From Thermodesulfomicrobium sp. WS (GTDB lineage Bacteria > Desulfobacterota > Desulfovibrionia > Desulfovibrionales > Desulfomicrobiaceae): 64,000 nucleotides of DNA. The translations under genes were made by a program, and so were the position numbers. The notes beneath the pieces are model-generated. The model was not told the origin of the DNA. It did not search any database and saw nothing but the letters and a program-made list of their open reading frames with translations. Shown piece by piece: positions 16,309-24,946 of this stretch. How positions within the stretch are numbered: the first letter of the stretch is position 1; every line of letters starts with the position of its first letter. The stretch lies in contig NZ_AP027130.1 of the NCBI RefSeq assembly GCF_027925145.1, positions 124,001 through 188,000 on the forward strand. The letters run 5' to 3'.

Positions 16309-17136
16309 TCATCGCTCCAACCGAAAGAGAAAATCTTTGTAGCGAAAGCCTTCGTCTGCGGACCCCTGGGTCTGATTGTCCGCCGCCACGGCCGCAGCAA
16401 GCTGCGGGGCCCAGTCCACGACCCGGCGATCCAAGGTGATCTCCACCCGTCGGTTCTGCCGCCGGCCTTCAGGGGTCTCGTTGGTGGTGCGGGGCCGAAA
16501 CCGGCCAAAGCCCTCCACCCGCATCTTGGTGGCGGAGACCCCCTCCTGAATCAAAAAATCCGCCACTGCCTGGGCACGCCGCAAGGACAACTCCCACGAA
16601 TCGTCCATGGCCTCCGCACGAATCCGGTAGGCATCTCCTTTCTCGTCCCGGAGCAGCCCTGCATGGCCAGCAATCCGAAATGGATACTCCGCCGCGCGCA
16701 GCACCGGGGCAATCCGCCGCAATAGCCCTTGGCCTTGAGGGGAAAGCTCTGCGGAATCTGGAGCAAACAGGGTGTCGGCGCCAATGCCGAGGCGCTGAAT
16801 AAAGCGGTTGGACTCGAAGCGCAGATCCCACGACGGGTCTTCCCAGAGCAAGGGTTTGATGGATTCCAGATCGCGCACATCATTGATGGGACCTGGCTCG
16901 AAGGCATCGGGCCGCGGGGAGGTGGTCAGCGGGTTGTAGCCCGCGGTGCCAAAACCGAACGAACCGAACACCGAGCCCAAGGCTTCCTTGGTGCGGCGCT
17001 CGTCCATCATGGAGGCCATGGAAAGCAGGAGCACGAAGAAGGTGAGCAGCAGGGTCATGAGGTCCGAAAACGTGACCATCCACGCCGGCACTCCGCCGTC
17101 TCCTCCGCCGCTGTCTTTTTTCTCCCGCTTCGCCAT
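16309..17136 (-). CDS. motB: Flagellar stator protein MotB
   Basis: 275 aa: short basic head, a single membrane helix with the ion-binding Asp in AWMVTFSDLMTLLLTFF, then a periplasmic OmpA-like peptidoglycan-binding domain (about 120-240) with SLRRAQAVADFL, VEGFGRFRP and RRQNRRVEI. It anchors stators to the cell wall and couples ion flow to torque with MotA, whose gene ends 2 bases upstream. A 30-residue carboxyl tail extends past the OmpA domain. Confidence 0.93.
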   Translation of the reverse strand: MAKREKKDSGGGDGGVPAWMVTFSDLMTLLLTFFVLLLSMASMMDERRTKEALGSVFGSFGFGTAGYNPLTTSPRPDAFEPGPINDVRDLESIKPLLWEDPSWDLRFESNRFIQRLGIGADTLFAPDSAELSPQGQGLLRRIAPVLRAAEYPFRIAGHAGLLRDEKGDAYRIRAEAMDDSWELSLRRAQAVADFLIQEGVSATKMRVEGFGRFRPRTTNETPEGRRQNRRVEITLDRRVVDWAPQLAAAVAADNQTQGSADEGFRYKDFLFRLER

Positions 17137-17138
17137 AC

Positions 17139-17894
17139 TTATCCTTGCGTCTTCCGCTGTTTGGGCGGCAGATAGCTATTGAGTTTCTCTTCGATGATGC
17201 GTGGGTTTTCCCCTTTGGAAATACACAAGATGCCTTCCAAGATCATGCCCCGGATCAAAACCTCTTCCTTGCTGCGGTTTTTGAGCTTGGCCGCCATGGG
17301 GTTGAACACGAGGTTGGCGAGCACCGCACCGTAGAAGGTGGTGATCAATGCCACGGCCATGGACGGGCCGATGGAGCTCGGGTCGTTCATGGTTTTGAGC
17401 ATGAGCACCAAACCGATGACCGTGCCGATCATGCCGAGCGCCGGGGCATAGGTGCCAAACGTCGCCAGGATGTCCGCGCCGGTCTGGTGCCGCTCCTCCA
17501 AATAGGCGATCTCGGTTTCTAAAATCTCCTGGATGGCCTGGGGCTCCATGCCGTCCACGGTGAGCTGCAATCCCTTACGCAAAAAATCGTCTTGAATGTC
17601 TTTGAGCAGCGGCTCCAAAGACAAGATGCCTTCCCGGCGCGCCTTGTTGGCATAATCCATAAAACGGGCGATGATGTCCGCAGGTGAATCCAGCTTGAAG
17701 AGAAACGTTTTTTTGATGACTCCCACGACCCCCAAGACCTGGTTCAATGGATAGCAGATGAGCACCGCCCCAATGGTGCCGCCAAAGACAATAAGCACCG
17801 ACGGGATATCCACGAACACCATGATGTCCTTGGCGATGGACGCAATGACCAGACCAAAGGCCACGAAGATTCCAACAATAGTCGCGATATCCAT
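17139..17894 (-). CDS. motA: Flagellar stator protein MotA
   Basis: 251 aa with four transmembrane segments (about 3-25, 33-52, 150-172 and 180-205). Conserved parts are VFVDIPSVLIVFGGTIGA, the charged cytoplasmic loop ANKARREGILSLE that meets FliG, GTYAPALGMIGTVIGLV and NPMAAKLKNRSKEE. The start overlaps the yggS stop by one base (TAATG), so it is translated immediately after yggS. It forms the stator ring around the MotB pair. Confidence 0.96.
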   Translation of the reverse strand: MDIATIVGIFVAFGLVIASIAKDIMVFVDIPSVLIVFGGTIGAVLICYPLNQVLGVVGVIKKTFLFKLDSPADIIARFMDYANKARREGILSLEPLLKDIQDDFLRKGLQLTVDGMEPQAIQEILETEIAYLEERHQTGADILATFGTYAPALGMIGTVIGLVLMLKTMNDPSSIGPSMAVALITTFYGAVLANLVFNPMAAKLKNRSKEEVLIRGMILEGILCISKGENPRIIEEKLNSYLPPKQRKTQG

Positions 17895-18580
17895 TATGCG
17901 CGCTCTCCGAAAATCCGTGTCCCAATGCGGACCAAGGTGGCGCCCTCGGCAATAGCGGCCGCAAAGTCTCCAGTCATACCCATGGAGAGCTCGGGGAGCC
18001 GCACCCCATATTGCTGCTCCAACCGGTCCCGCAGATCCCGCAGGGCGGCAAAAAAGGGGCGCGCAGCCTCAGGGTCGTCAAAGACCGGAGGAAGCAGCAT
18101 CAACCCCCGCCAGGCAAGGTTGGGGGCAGTCATCAGCGTCTGCGCCAGTTCCGGGAGGTCTTCCTCGAGCACGCCGCTCTTCTGGCGCTCCCGGCCGAGG
18201 TTGACCTGCATGAGCACCGGCTGCACCACACCCTGGCGCTGCGCTCTTTCCTGCAAAGCCTGCGCCAAATGTACGGAATCCACGCTGTGGACCAAGGCAA
18301 AACTGCCCACCACCTGACGGACCTTGTTGGTCTGGACATGCCCCACCAAGTGCCATTCAATGGAGGCAGGCAACGCACGCATCTTGGCCCGCGCTTCCTG
18401 GACGTAATTTTCCCCAAAGATCACCTGACCTGCGGCGTGTACCGCGGCGATGGCCGCTACCGGATGCCGTTTGGATACCGCCACCACACGCACGCCAGAC
18501 GGCTCCCGGCCCGCGCGCACTGCGGCCTCGTGCACCGCCTCCATGGTTGCCCGCCAGCGCGCCACCACGTCCGAGCTCAT
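17894..18580 (-). CDS. yggS: YggS-family pyridoxal phosphate homeostasis protein
   Basis: 228 aa. A single TIM-barrel fold like the alanine racemase amino domain. The PLP Lys sits in VVAVSKRHP; FGENYVQEA, EWHLVGHVQTNK, VNLGRERQKSG and LSMGMTGDFAAAI are family signatures. It is thought to buffer PLP rather than act as an enzyme. It overlaps era by four bases (ATGA) and motA by one. Confidence 0.95.
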   Translation of the reverse strand: MSSDVVARWRATMEAVHEAAVRAGREPSGVRVVAVSKRHPVAAIAAVHAAGQVIFGENYVQEARAKMRALPASIEWHLVGHVQTNKVRQVVGSFALVHSVDSVHLAQALQERAQRQGVVQPVLMQVNLGRERQKSGVLEEDLPELAQTLMTAPNLAWRGLMLLPPVFDDPEAARPFFAALRDLRDRLEQQYGVRLPELSMGMTGDFAAAIAEGATLVRIGTRIFGERA

Positions 18581-19494
18581 AGCACTTCTCCAATGTTCAT
18601 CTCGCGCAAAAACTCCTCGTCCTCGGTCCAGCCCTCACGCACCTTGACCCAGGTGGAAAGGTGCACCTTGGTTCCCAGAAGTTCTTTGAGCGCCTGCCGG
18701 GCGGCCTGTCCCACGGCCTTGAGCCGGGACCCTGCCCGGCCGATGATCATGGCCTTATGACTGGTTTTTGACACGTAAATGACCACGCCAATGGACGTCA
18801 GACCCGGCTCCTCGGCCCACTCCTCCACCTCCACGGCCACATGGTAGGGAAGCTCCTGGTGGAGCTGCAGGAAAAGCTGCTCGCGAACGACCTCCGCGGC
18901 CAAGAACCGCAGCGGCGCGGAGCTCAACTGGTCGGCCGGGAAGAGCGGCGGGCCTTCGGGCACCATAGCGAGGATTGCGGCCTCCAGCCGGTCCCGCCCC
19001 TCGCCGGTGCGGGCCGACACCGGAAAGATATCCGCCCCAGGCCAAAGCTTTGCGCACGCCGCAAGTACCGCCAAAAGCCGGGCCTTGGGAGCGACCTGAT
19101 CGATCTTGTTGACCGCCACCGCCAAGGGTATCCCCAACTGACGCAATCGCGGAGCAAAGCTATGCACGTCCCGGACAAGGGCAGAGGATCGGGCCGCATA
19201 GCGAGCGCCGTCCAGGAATACCACCGCCCCATGGGCGGAAGCGAGCGCCGCCCAAGCGGCCTCTGCCAAAAGGCGCTGCATGCGCCCCCGGGACGCGACG
19301 ATCCCCGGGGTATCCACAAAGACCACCTGTGCCGAGTCCGTGGTCCAAATGCCGGTGATAGCGGTGCGCGTCGTCCCCGGCTTGGGGGAGACGATGGCCA
19401 CCTTCTCCCCGAGCACCCCATTGAGGAACGTCGATTTACCCGCATTGGGCGGTCCTACCAGCGCTACATATCCAGAACGAAAGCTGTTTTCCAT
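18577..19494 (-). CDS. era: GTPase Era
   Basis: 305 aa. The GTPase domain has G1 GPPNAGKST, G2 region GTTRTAITG, G3 DTPGIV and G4 NKID. The carboxyl KH domain (about 210-300) includes VVIYVSKTSHKAMIIGRAG. Era binds the 3' end of 16S rRNA in late 30S assembly. The ATG at 19494 is preferred (AGAGGAGA upstream; MENSFRSGYVALVG) over one eight codons earlier. It heads the era-yggS-motA-to-fliQ run and is divergent from topA. Confidence 0.96.
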   Translation of the reverse strand: MENSFRSGYVALVGPPNAGKSTFLNGVLGEKVAIVSPKPGTTRTAITGIWTTDSAQVVFVDTPGIVASRGRMQRLLAEAAWAALASAHGAVVFLDGARYAARSSALVRDVHSFAPRLRQLGIPLAVAVNKIDQVAPKARLLAVLAACAKLWPGADIFPVSARTGEGRDRLEAAILAMVPEGPPLFPADQLSSAPLRFLAAEVVREQLFLQLHQELPYHVAVEVEEWAEEPGLTSIGVVIYVSKTSHKAMIIGRAGSRLKAVGQAARQALKELLGTKVHLSTWVKVREGWTEDEEFLREMNIGEVL

Positions 19495-19537
19495 GTATCT
19501 CCTCTTCCATGGCCCCACGGCCCCAAAGAAATTTCCC

Positions 19538-19567
19538 TTGCCCTGGGTTCCAAGGCATGGATATAGG
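19538..19567 (+). promoter_or_regulatory. Candidate topA promoter
   Basis: TTGCCC at 19538-19543 and TATAGG at 19562-19567 are separated by 18 bases in the era/topA divergent gap. Transcription would then start only a few bases before the topA ATG at 19579, giving an almost leaderless mRNA. Match quality is moderate. Confidence 0.35.
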
Positions 19568-19578
19568 CCCCACCCATT

Positions 19579-21816
19579 ATGAGCAAGGACCTCATCATCG
19601 TCGAATCACCGGCGAAGATCAAAACCATCACCAAATTTCTCGGCCCAGGCTACCGCGTGGAGGCCTCGCTGGGGCACGTGCGCGACCTGCCGCAAAAAAC
19701 GCTGGGCGTGGACGAAGAGCACGGTTTTGCTCCTCAGTACGAGATTATTCCCGGCAAAGGCAATGTGGTGAAAAAGCTCCGGGCTGCGGCCAAGGAGGCA
19801 GATACCGTCTACCTGGCCCCGGACCCGGACCGCGAAGGTGAAGCCATCGCCTGGCATGTGGCGGAGCTCCTGCGCGACGCCAACCCCAACCTCAAGCGTA
19901 TCTGGTTCAATGAGATCACGGCCCGGGCCGTGCGCGAGGCCCTTGCGCAGCCGGGAGAGCTGCGCCGCCCGCTCTTCGATTCCCAGCAGGCCCGCCGTAT
20001 CCTCGACCGGCTGGTGGGCTACAAGATCTCGCCGCTGCTGTGGTCCAAGGTCCGACGCGGGCTCTCCGCCGGCCGGGTCCAGTCCGTAGCCCTGCGCCTC
20101 ATCGTGGACCGCGAACGGGAACGCCAAGCCTTCACCCCGGAAGAATATTGGGATTTCACCCTCCATCTGGCCACGGATCCGGCCTTCAGCGCCAAGCTCT
20201 GGCGCATCGCCGGCAAAAAGGCGCACGTCCCCAACGAGCAGGCCGCCCAAGAGCTGCGCGCCGCCCTGGAAGGGGCGCCCACCGTGGTGGAGACAGTCCA
20301 GGAGAAAGAGCGCGCCCGGCACCCCAAGCCGCCGTTCATCACCTCCACCCTCCAGCAGGAGGCCAGTACCCGCCTGGGCTTCTCCGCCAAGCGCACCATG
20401 AACATCGCCCAGCGCCTCTACGAAGGTGTCGAGCTCGGTGAGCGCGGCACGGTGGCGCTCATCACCTACATGCGCACCGACTCGGTACGCGTGGCCGCAG
20501 AAGCCCAGGAGGCCACCCGCGCCCTCATCCACGAACGCTTTGGCGCGGAGTACTGTCCCGCCACCCCGCGCCAGTACAAAAGCAAAGGCAGTGCGCAGGA
20601 TGCCCACGAGGCCATCCGCCCCGTAGACGTCCGGCTCACGCCGGAGATGGTGCAGCCCCTTCTGCCCGCGGAACAATTCAAGCTCTACCGCCTCATCTGG
20701 CAGCGATTCGTGGCCTCGCAAATGGCCTCGGCCCGCTTCTGGGACACCACCGTCATCCTGGCCACCGGGGACGCCCAATGGCGCGCCAAAGGCGAACGCC
20801 TCATCTTTCCGGGGTTTCTCGCTGTCTGGCCCCACCCAGGCGACGAAGCCGTGCTCCCCAAACTCTCCCCAGGGCAGACCATACCCGTCGAGCGCATCCA
20901 CTGCGAGCAGAAATTCACCCAGCCGCCGGCCCGCTTCACGGAAGCCTCCCTGGTACGCAAGCTCGAAGAACTGGGCATCGGCCGGCCGTCCACCTACGCC
21001 ACCATCATCTCCACCTTGGTGGACCGCGGCTACGTGGAACTCACGGACAAGGCGTTCGTGCCCACGGATCTCGGCTGCACGGTGAGCGACCTCTTGGTGG
21101 CCCACTTTGCCCGGCTCATGGATCCCGGGTTCACCGCGGCCCTGGAGGCGGACCTCGACCGCATCGCAGAAGGGGAAACCACCCTGGAAGAGGTGCTCCA
21201 GCGCTTTGCGCAAGACTTCTACCCCACCCTGGAAGCGGCGCGCCACGACATGGCCACCCTCAAGGCCGGGGTGGAGACGGACATACCGTGCCCCAAGTGC
21301 GGCCACGGCAAACTCATCATGCGCTTTGGCAAAAACGGCCCCTTCGTGGGGTGCTCCGACTACCCGCAATGCACCTTCACCAGCGAATACCGCCGCAACG
21401 ACCACGGAGGCATCGAACTCCTGCCCCAGGCCGAGGTGCCCGACCTCGGCCCCTGTCCTGCCTGCCAGGAAGGCCGCTTGGTGGTGAAGAAGACCCGCAC
21501 GGGCGGACGCTTCGTGGCCTGCTCCCGCTACCCGGACTGCCGCTACGCCACCTCCCTGTCCACCGGCGTCCCATGCCCGCAAGAAGGGTGCACCGGCCAG
21601 CTGGTGGAAAAGACCAGCCGCCGTGGCAAGACCTTCTACTCCTGTAATCGCTACCCCGACTGTACCTACGCGGTCTGGGACCCGCCGGTGCCGGGGCCGT
21701 GTCCGCGCTGCGGCTTTCCCATCCTTGTGCGCAAGACCACCAAGGCCGGCACCACCGTAGCCTGCCCCTCCCAGGGATGCCGCTACCGCAGCCAAGAAGA
21801 AAGCGGCCCAGCCTAA
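19579..21816 (+). CDS. topA: DNA topoisomerase I
   Basis: A 745-aa type IA topoisomerase relaxing negative supercoils. The TOPRIM domain has LIIVESPAKIKTI and DPDREGEAIAWH. The active-site Tyr is in LITYMRTDSVR. RPSTYATIISTL belongs to the conserved core. The carboxyl third carries four zinc-ribbon units, beginning CPKCGHGKL, CPACQEGRL, CPQEGCTGQL and CPRCGFPIL. No ribosome-binding site is visible before the ATG (CCCACCCATTATG). It is divergent from era and convergent with the DUF2156 gene. Confidence 0.97.
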   Translation: MSKDLIIVESPAKIKTITKFLGPGYRVEASLGHVRDLPQKTLGVDEEHGFAPQYEIIPGKGNVVKKLRAAAKEADTVYLAPDPDREGEAIAWHVAELLRDANPNLKRIWFNEITARAVREALAQPGELRRPLFDSQQARRILDRLVGYKISPLLWSKVRRGLSAGRVQSVALRLIVDRERERQAFTPEEYWDFTLHLATDPAFSAKLWRIAGKKAHVPNEQAAQELRAALEGAPTVVETVQEKERARHPKPPFITSTLQQEASTRLGFSAKRTMNIAQRLYEGVELGERGTVALITYMRTDSVRVAAEAQEATRALIHERFGAEYCPATPRQYKSKGSAQDAHEAIRPVDVRLTPEMVQPLLPAEQFKLYRLIWQRFVASQMASARFWDTTVILATGDAQWRAKGERLIFPGFLAVWPHPGDEAVLPKLSPGQTIPVERIHCEQKFTQPPARFTEASLVRKLEELGIGRPSTYATIISTLVDRGYVELTDKAFVPTDLGCTVSDLLVAHFARLMDPGFTAALEADLDRIAEGETTLEEVLQRFAQDFYPTLEAARHDMATLKAGVETDIPCPKCGHGKLIMRFGKNGPFVGCSDYPQCTFTSEYRRNDHGGIELLPQAEVPDLGPCPACQEGRLVVKKTRTGGRFVACSRYPDCRYATSLSTGVPCPQEGCTGQLVEKTSRRGKTFYSCNRYPDCTYAVWDPPVPGPCPRCGFPILVRKTTKAGTTVACPSQGCRYRSQEESGPA

Positions 21817-21827
21817 GGGAGGGCCGC
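21793..21827 (-). terminator. Terminator for the DUF2156 gene, overlapping the topA end
   Basis: On the minus strand GCGGCCC and GGGCCGC form a 7-bp stem with an 11-base loop, followed by TTTCTTCTT. It begins about 30 bases after the DUF2156 stop and spans the topA stop codon. It might act weakly in the plus direction too. Confidence 0.5.
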
Positions 21828-21856
21828 ATCTTCCACGTGCCTGCAGGCCGGTCGCA

Positions 21857-22729
21857 TCACAACGCGACAGTCACCGTATACTTTTTCATAAAAAAGGCAG
21901 GATGATAGCTGAGCTTGGCCCGACGCAGCCCTTCGTCGCCCAGGTCCTGCTCCCGGTTGACCCACATGAATCCCTGGCCAAAGCGCTCCAAGAACATCTG
22001 GTTGATGGCCTGATACACCCCACGAAATTGCGGGCAGCCTTTTTCAAAATGGATGACCAGCGTCGTGTCGTCCAAGGGATCGGCCACGGTATAGGCGATC
22101 ATCTTGCCGTCAACGGCGATACCTGCGCCCATGATCCCCTCAAGCCGGGACCAGTCGTGCAGCACCCGCACGATGGCGTGATTTTCGGCAGCCAAGGTGG
22201 CGTCGTTTTCGGTGTCCCGCCACAAAAACCAGTCGGTCTGCAGGGCCAAGGCGCACTCTCCAGTACGCTCGTCAAGCGCTACCAATTGGAAGGCATGATC
22301 GCGGACAAACTGATGGAGCAGGTTCTTTTTGCTGTGAAAACGCCTGCCCGCCAAGGAAACGAGTTCCTCCACGGAATACACGTAATCCCAATGCTCGCGG
22401 GCCTCTGCCACGGTCATGGGGATCCCTGCGCCACGCCATACCCCCACCAGGGCTTCCGGGACCCGCACAAAATGGAGCGGCCCCGGCAAAGCGGCAAGCA
22501 CGCGGCGCCAATCCACAGCGTCCCAGGCCCCCACCGGGGCCCAATACACCGGGCTCGGCACGGTTTGCCGCAAAAACACAATTCCCGACTCCCAACACCA
22601 CTCTAGGCCATAATGAGGGCCCCACCCCCAAAGGTTGACGAAGCTATAGTCCGAGGTTTTTTCCGGCATCTGCGCCAAACACGCATGATAGGCCTGTTGT
22701 CCTTCCAAGGTAATGGGTGCGAAATTCAC
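21857..22729 (-). CDS. DUF2156 (GNAT-fold) protein, function unknown
   Basis: 290 aa. The sequence matches the DUF2156 family, relatives of the carboxyl half of phosphatidylglycerol lysyltransferase, with a tandem acetyltransferase-like fold. Family features seen are NFAPITLEGQQAYHACL at the start, YSFVNLWGW, FHSKKNLLHQF and FMWVNREQDLGDEGLRRAK. The start is the GTG at 22729 with GGAGAG upstream, because the family's amino-terminal strand begins there and not at the internal Met. No membrane segment is seen. It is divergent from recJ. Substrate unknown; aminoacyl or acyl transfer is an inference from fold. Confidence 0.8.
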   Translation of the reverse strand: MNFAPITLEGQQAYHACLAQMPEKTSDYSFVNLWGWGPHYGLEWCWESGIVFLRQTVPSPVYWAPVGAWDAVDWRRVLAALPGPLHFVRVPEALVGVWRGAGIPMTVAEAREHWDYVYSVEELVSLAGRRFHSKKNLLHQFVRDHAFQLVALDERTGECALALQTDWFLWRDTENDATLAAENHAIVRVLHDWSRLEGIMGAGIAVDGKMIAYTVADPLDDTTLVIHFEKGCPQFRGVYQAINQMFLERFGQGFMWVNREQDLGDEGLRRAKLSYHPAFFMKKYTVTVAL

Positions 22730-22770
22730 GGATATCTCTCCGATATTGCTAGAAAAATAGAGAAAACCAG

Positions 22771-22790
22771 CCTTCGTTTGCCAACGAAGG
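22771..22790. repeat. Perfect hairpin in the DUF2156-recJ divergent gap
   Basis: CCTTCGTT-TGCC-AACGAAGG is an 8-bp inverted repeat with a 4-base spacer, 51 bases before recJ. A smaller GAAAG/CTTTC hairpin follows at 22802-22817. No U-tract follows either, so an operator or mRNA leader structure is more likely than a terminator. Confidence 0.45.
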
Positions 22791-22840
22791 GATTTCCGAT
22801 AGAAAGAAAGGGCTTTCGTTGTCAAAAAACAAAAAAGGTT

Positions 22841-24559
22841 ATGTCCGCGTCCTGGAAAATCAAGACCCTTCCCCAGCCGGTGTCTGAAGATCACATCCGC
22901 CGGCTTGCCGCAGAGCTGCAGGTCAGTCCCATCACGGTACGCCTCCTGCTCTTGCGCGGCGTCGAGACTCCCGAGGCCATGCACCGTTTCCTCTGCCCGG
23001 GGCTGCGCTACCTGTTGCCCTTGGAGTACTGGCCTGGGGTGCTCGATGCGGCAAAAATCATCGCCCGGGCGGTGGCGGAAGGGAAAGGCATTGCCATCTG
23101 GGGGGACTACGACGTGGACGGTATCACGGCCACGGTACTGGCCAAGGAATTCCTTTCCCGCTACGGCGCGCGCGTCCTCCATGTCATCCCGGACCGCCGA
23201 GACCACGGCTACGGCCTGGCAGAAACGGGTATCCGGCGTTTGGCGGAAGAAAACATCGCCGTGCTGCTCACCGTCGATTGCGGAGTCGCCAATGGCCCGG
23301 AAATCGCGCTGGCCCGCAGCCTCGGCATGGAGGTGGTGGTCGCCGACCATCACGTGCCCGGCAAAGACCTGCCCCCGGCCACAGCCCTCATCAACCCCAA
23401 ATTGGGCAATTGGCCCTCGGAAGACCTCTCCGGCGTTGCCTTGAGCTTTCTCCTCATGGCGGCAGCAGGCAAATTCCTTCCTCGCCAGGACATGGACATC
23501 CGCCAGAGCCTGGATCTGGTGGCCCTCGGCACCATTGCCGACGTCATCCCCTTAGACGAGCAAAACCGCATCCTCGTGAAAAATGGGATGCTCCTCATCA
23601 GCGAGGCCAGGCGCGTGGGCATCCACGCCCTCAAGGAGGCCAGCGGCATCCATCACACGGAGCAAATCGGGGTGGGGGCCATCGGCTATGCCCTTGCCCC
23701 ACGCATCAATGCCGCCGGCCGCGTGGGAGACCCGAGCCTGGCCGTGGAGCTCCTCCTTGCCCAGGATTTACGCCACGCCCGCCAACTCGCCCTCGAACTC
23801 GACGCCCTCAACGCCCACCGCAAGGAGACCGAGCGCTCCATCCTCGCTGAGGCCTTGGCCCAGGCCGAAAGCCAGCGGGAGATGGCAGGGCTGGTGCTCT
23901 ACGGCGAGCATTGGCATCCCGGCGTCATCGGCATCGTGGCCTCGCGCATCGTGGAACGCTACGGCCGCCCCTGTATCATCCTCACCCAGGAAAATGGTCT
24001 CCTTAAAGGTTCGGCGCGTTCCGTGCCCAACTTCGACCTGTACCAAGGGCTTGCCGAGTGCCGACAGTGGCTCACCACCTTCGGTGGACACAAGCAGGCC
24101 GCAGGGCTGAAATTGGAAGAGCAGGCCTTGCCGTCGCTGCGCCAGGCCTTTGCCGAGGCCGTGCAGCGCCAATGCGGCGCGCAGCTCGGTGCCCCTGCGC
24201 CCCTGCTGGTGGACATGGAGGTGGCCTTCGCCCAGGTGCACGCCCGCTTCCTCCATGAGTTGGATCTTCTGCAGCCTTTTGGGCCGTCCAATCCGCGCCC
24301 CATCTTTCTCTCGCCACCCGTGACCGTCACCCGGCAGCGTTTTTTCGGCATGGGCAAACACGTGGAACTGTGGCTGCGCGACACCACGGACGGCGTATCC
24401 CTGCGCGGCGTGGCCTGGCGTCTTGGAGAGACGTGGAAAGCCATGGCTTCCACCTCGCCCATCCGCGTGGCCTATACCCCGAAAGCTGCGTCCTTTCGCG
24501 GCACCGTGGGTATCGAGCTCACCATTTCCGGCATCTTTTCTCACCAATCCCCACCATAA
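22841..24559 (+). CDS. recJ: Single-stranded-DNA-specific exonuclease RecJ
   Basis: A 572-aa 5'-to-3' single-strand exonuclease used in recombination and mismatch repair. DHH phosphoesterase motifs are in order: WGDYDVDGITAT, LLTVDCGVAN, VVADHHVPG and LGTIADVIPLDE. The DHHA1 domain has TFGGHKQAAGLKL, and an OB-fold carboxyl domain follows. The ATG at 22841 (MSASWKIKTLP) gives the family start; the frame upstream crosses the divergent promoter region. The ribosome-binding site is weak (AAGG close to the ATG). Confidence 0.95.
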   Translation: MSASWKIKTLPQPVSEDHIRRLAAELQVSPITVRLLLLRGVETPEAMHRFLCPGLRYLLPLEYWPGVLDAAKIIARAVAEGKGIAIWGDYDVDGITATVLAKEFLSRYGARVLHVIPDRRDHGYGLAETGIRRLAEENIAVLLTVDCGVANGPEIALARSLGMEVVVADHHVPGKDLPPATALINPKLGNWPSEDLSGVALSFLLMAAAGKFLPRQDMDIRQSLDLVALGTIADVIPLDEQNRILVKNGMLLISEARRVGIHALKEASGIHHTEQIGVGAIGYALAPRINAAGRVGDPSLAVELLLAQDLRHARQLALELDALNAHRKETERSILAEALAQAESQREMAGLVLYGEHWHPGVIGIVASRIVERYGRPCIILTQENGLLKGSARSVPNFDLYQGLAECRQWLTTFGGHKQAAGLKLEEQALPSLRQAFAEAVQRQCGAQLGAPAPLLVDMEVAFAQVHARFLHELDLLQPFGPSNPRPIFLSPPVTVTRQRFFGMGKHVELWLRDTTDGVSLRGVAWRLGETWKAMASTSPIRVAYTPKAASFRGTVGIELTISGIFSHQSPP

Positions 24560-24568
24560 GGAGGAGGC

Positions 24569-24946
24569 ATGCGTTCGTGGATCCTGATCCCTGCTTTGGC
24601 CCTCGCCCTGGCCTGCTCTGGATGCGCCGCGGTCATCGTCGGCGGCGCTGCTGCGGCAGGCACCTATGTGTATATGGCGGGCTGGCTCCAGCAAACGTAT
24701 AACCGCAACCTGGAGACCGTATATGCCGCGGCCCAAAGCGCCCCCACCTCTCTAGGGCTCACGCTCCAGTCCGCAGAAAAACAGACCGGCAAGGCAAGCC
24801 TCCAATTCCTCGATGGCGACACTACCGTGTGGATTACCTTGGAAGCCACCAGTTCCTATACCACCAAGGTCTCCATACGCTGGGGGATCCTGGGCGACGA
24901 GACTGCCTCTCGCCGCATCATGGACGCCATCGGCGCCCGGCTTTAG
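24569..24946 (+). CDS. DUF3568 family lipoprotein
   Basis: 125 aa. A lipoprotein signal, LIPALALALACSGC, is followed by a Gly/Ala-rich stretch and a small domain with tyrosines, typical of the DUF3568 lipoproteins found in deltaproteobacteria. AAGGAGGAGGC just before the ATG is a strong ribosome-binding site. It follows recJ by 9 bases and probably shares its transcript. The 3' end overlaps convergent lipA by 4 bases. Function unknown. Confidence 0.8.
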   Translation: MRSWILIPALALALACSGCAAVIVGGAAAAGTYVYMAGWLQQTYNRNLETVYAAAQSAPTSLGLTLQSAEKQTGKASLQFLDGDTTVWITLEATSSYTTKVSIRWGILGDETASRRIMDAIGARL

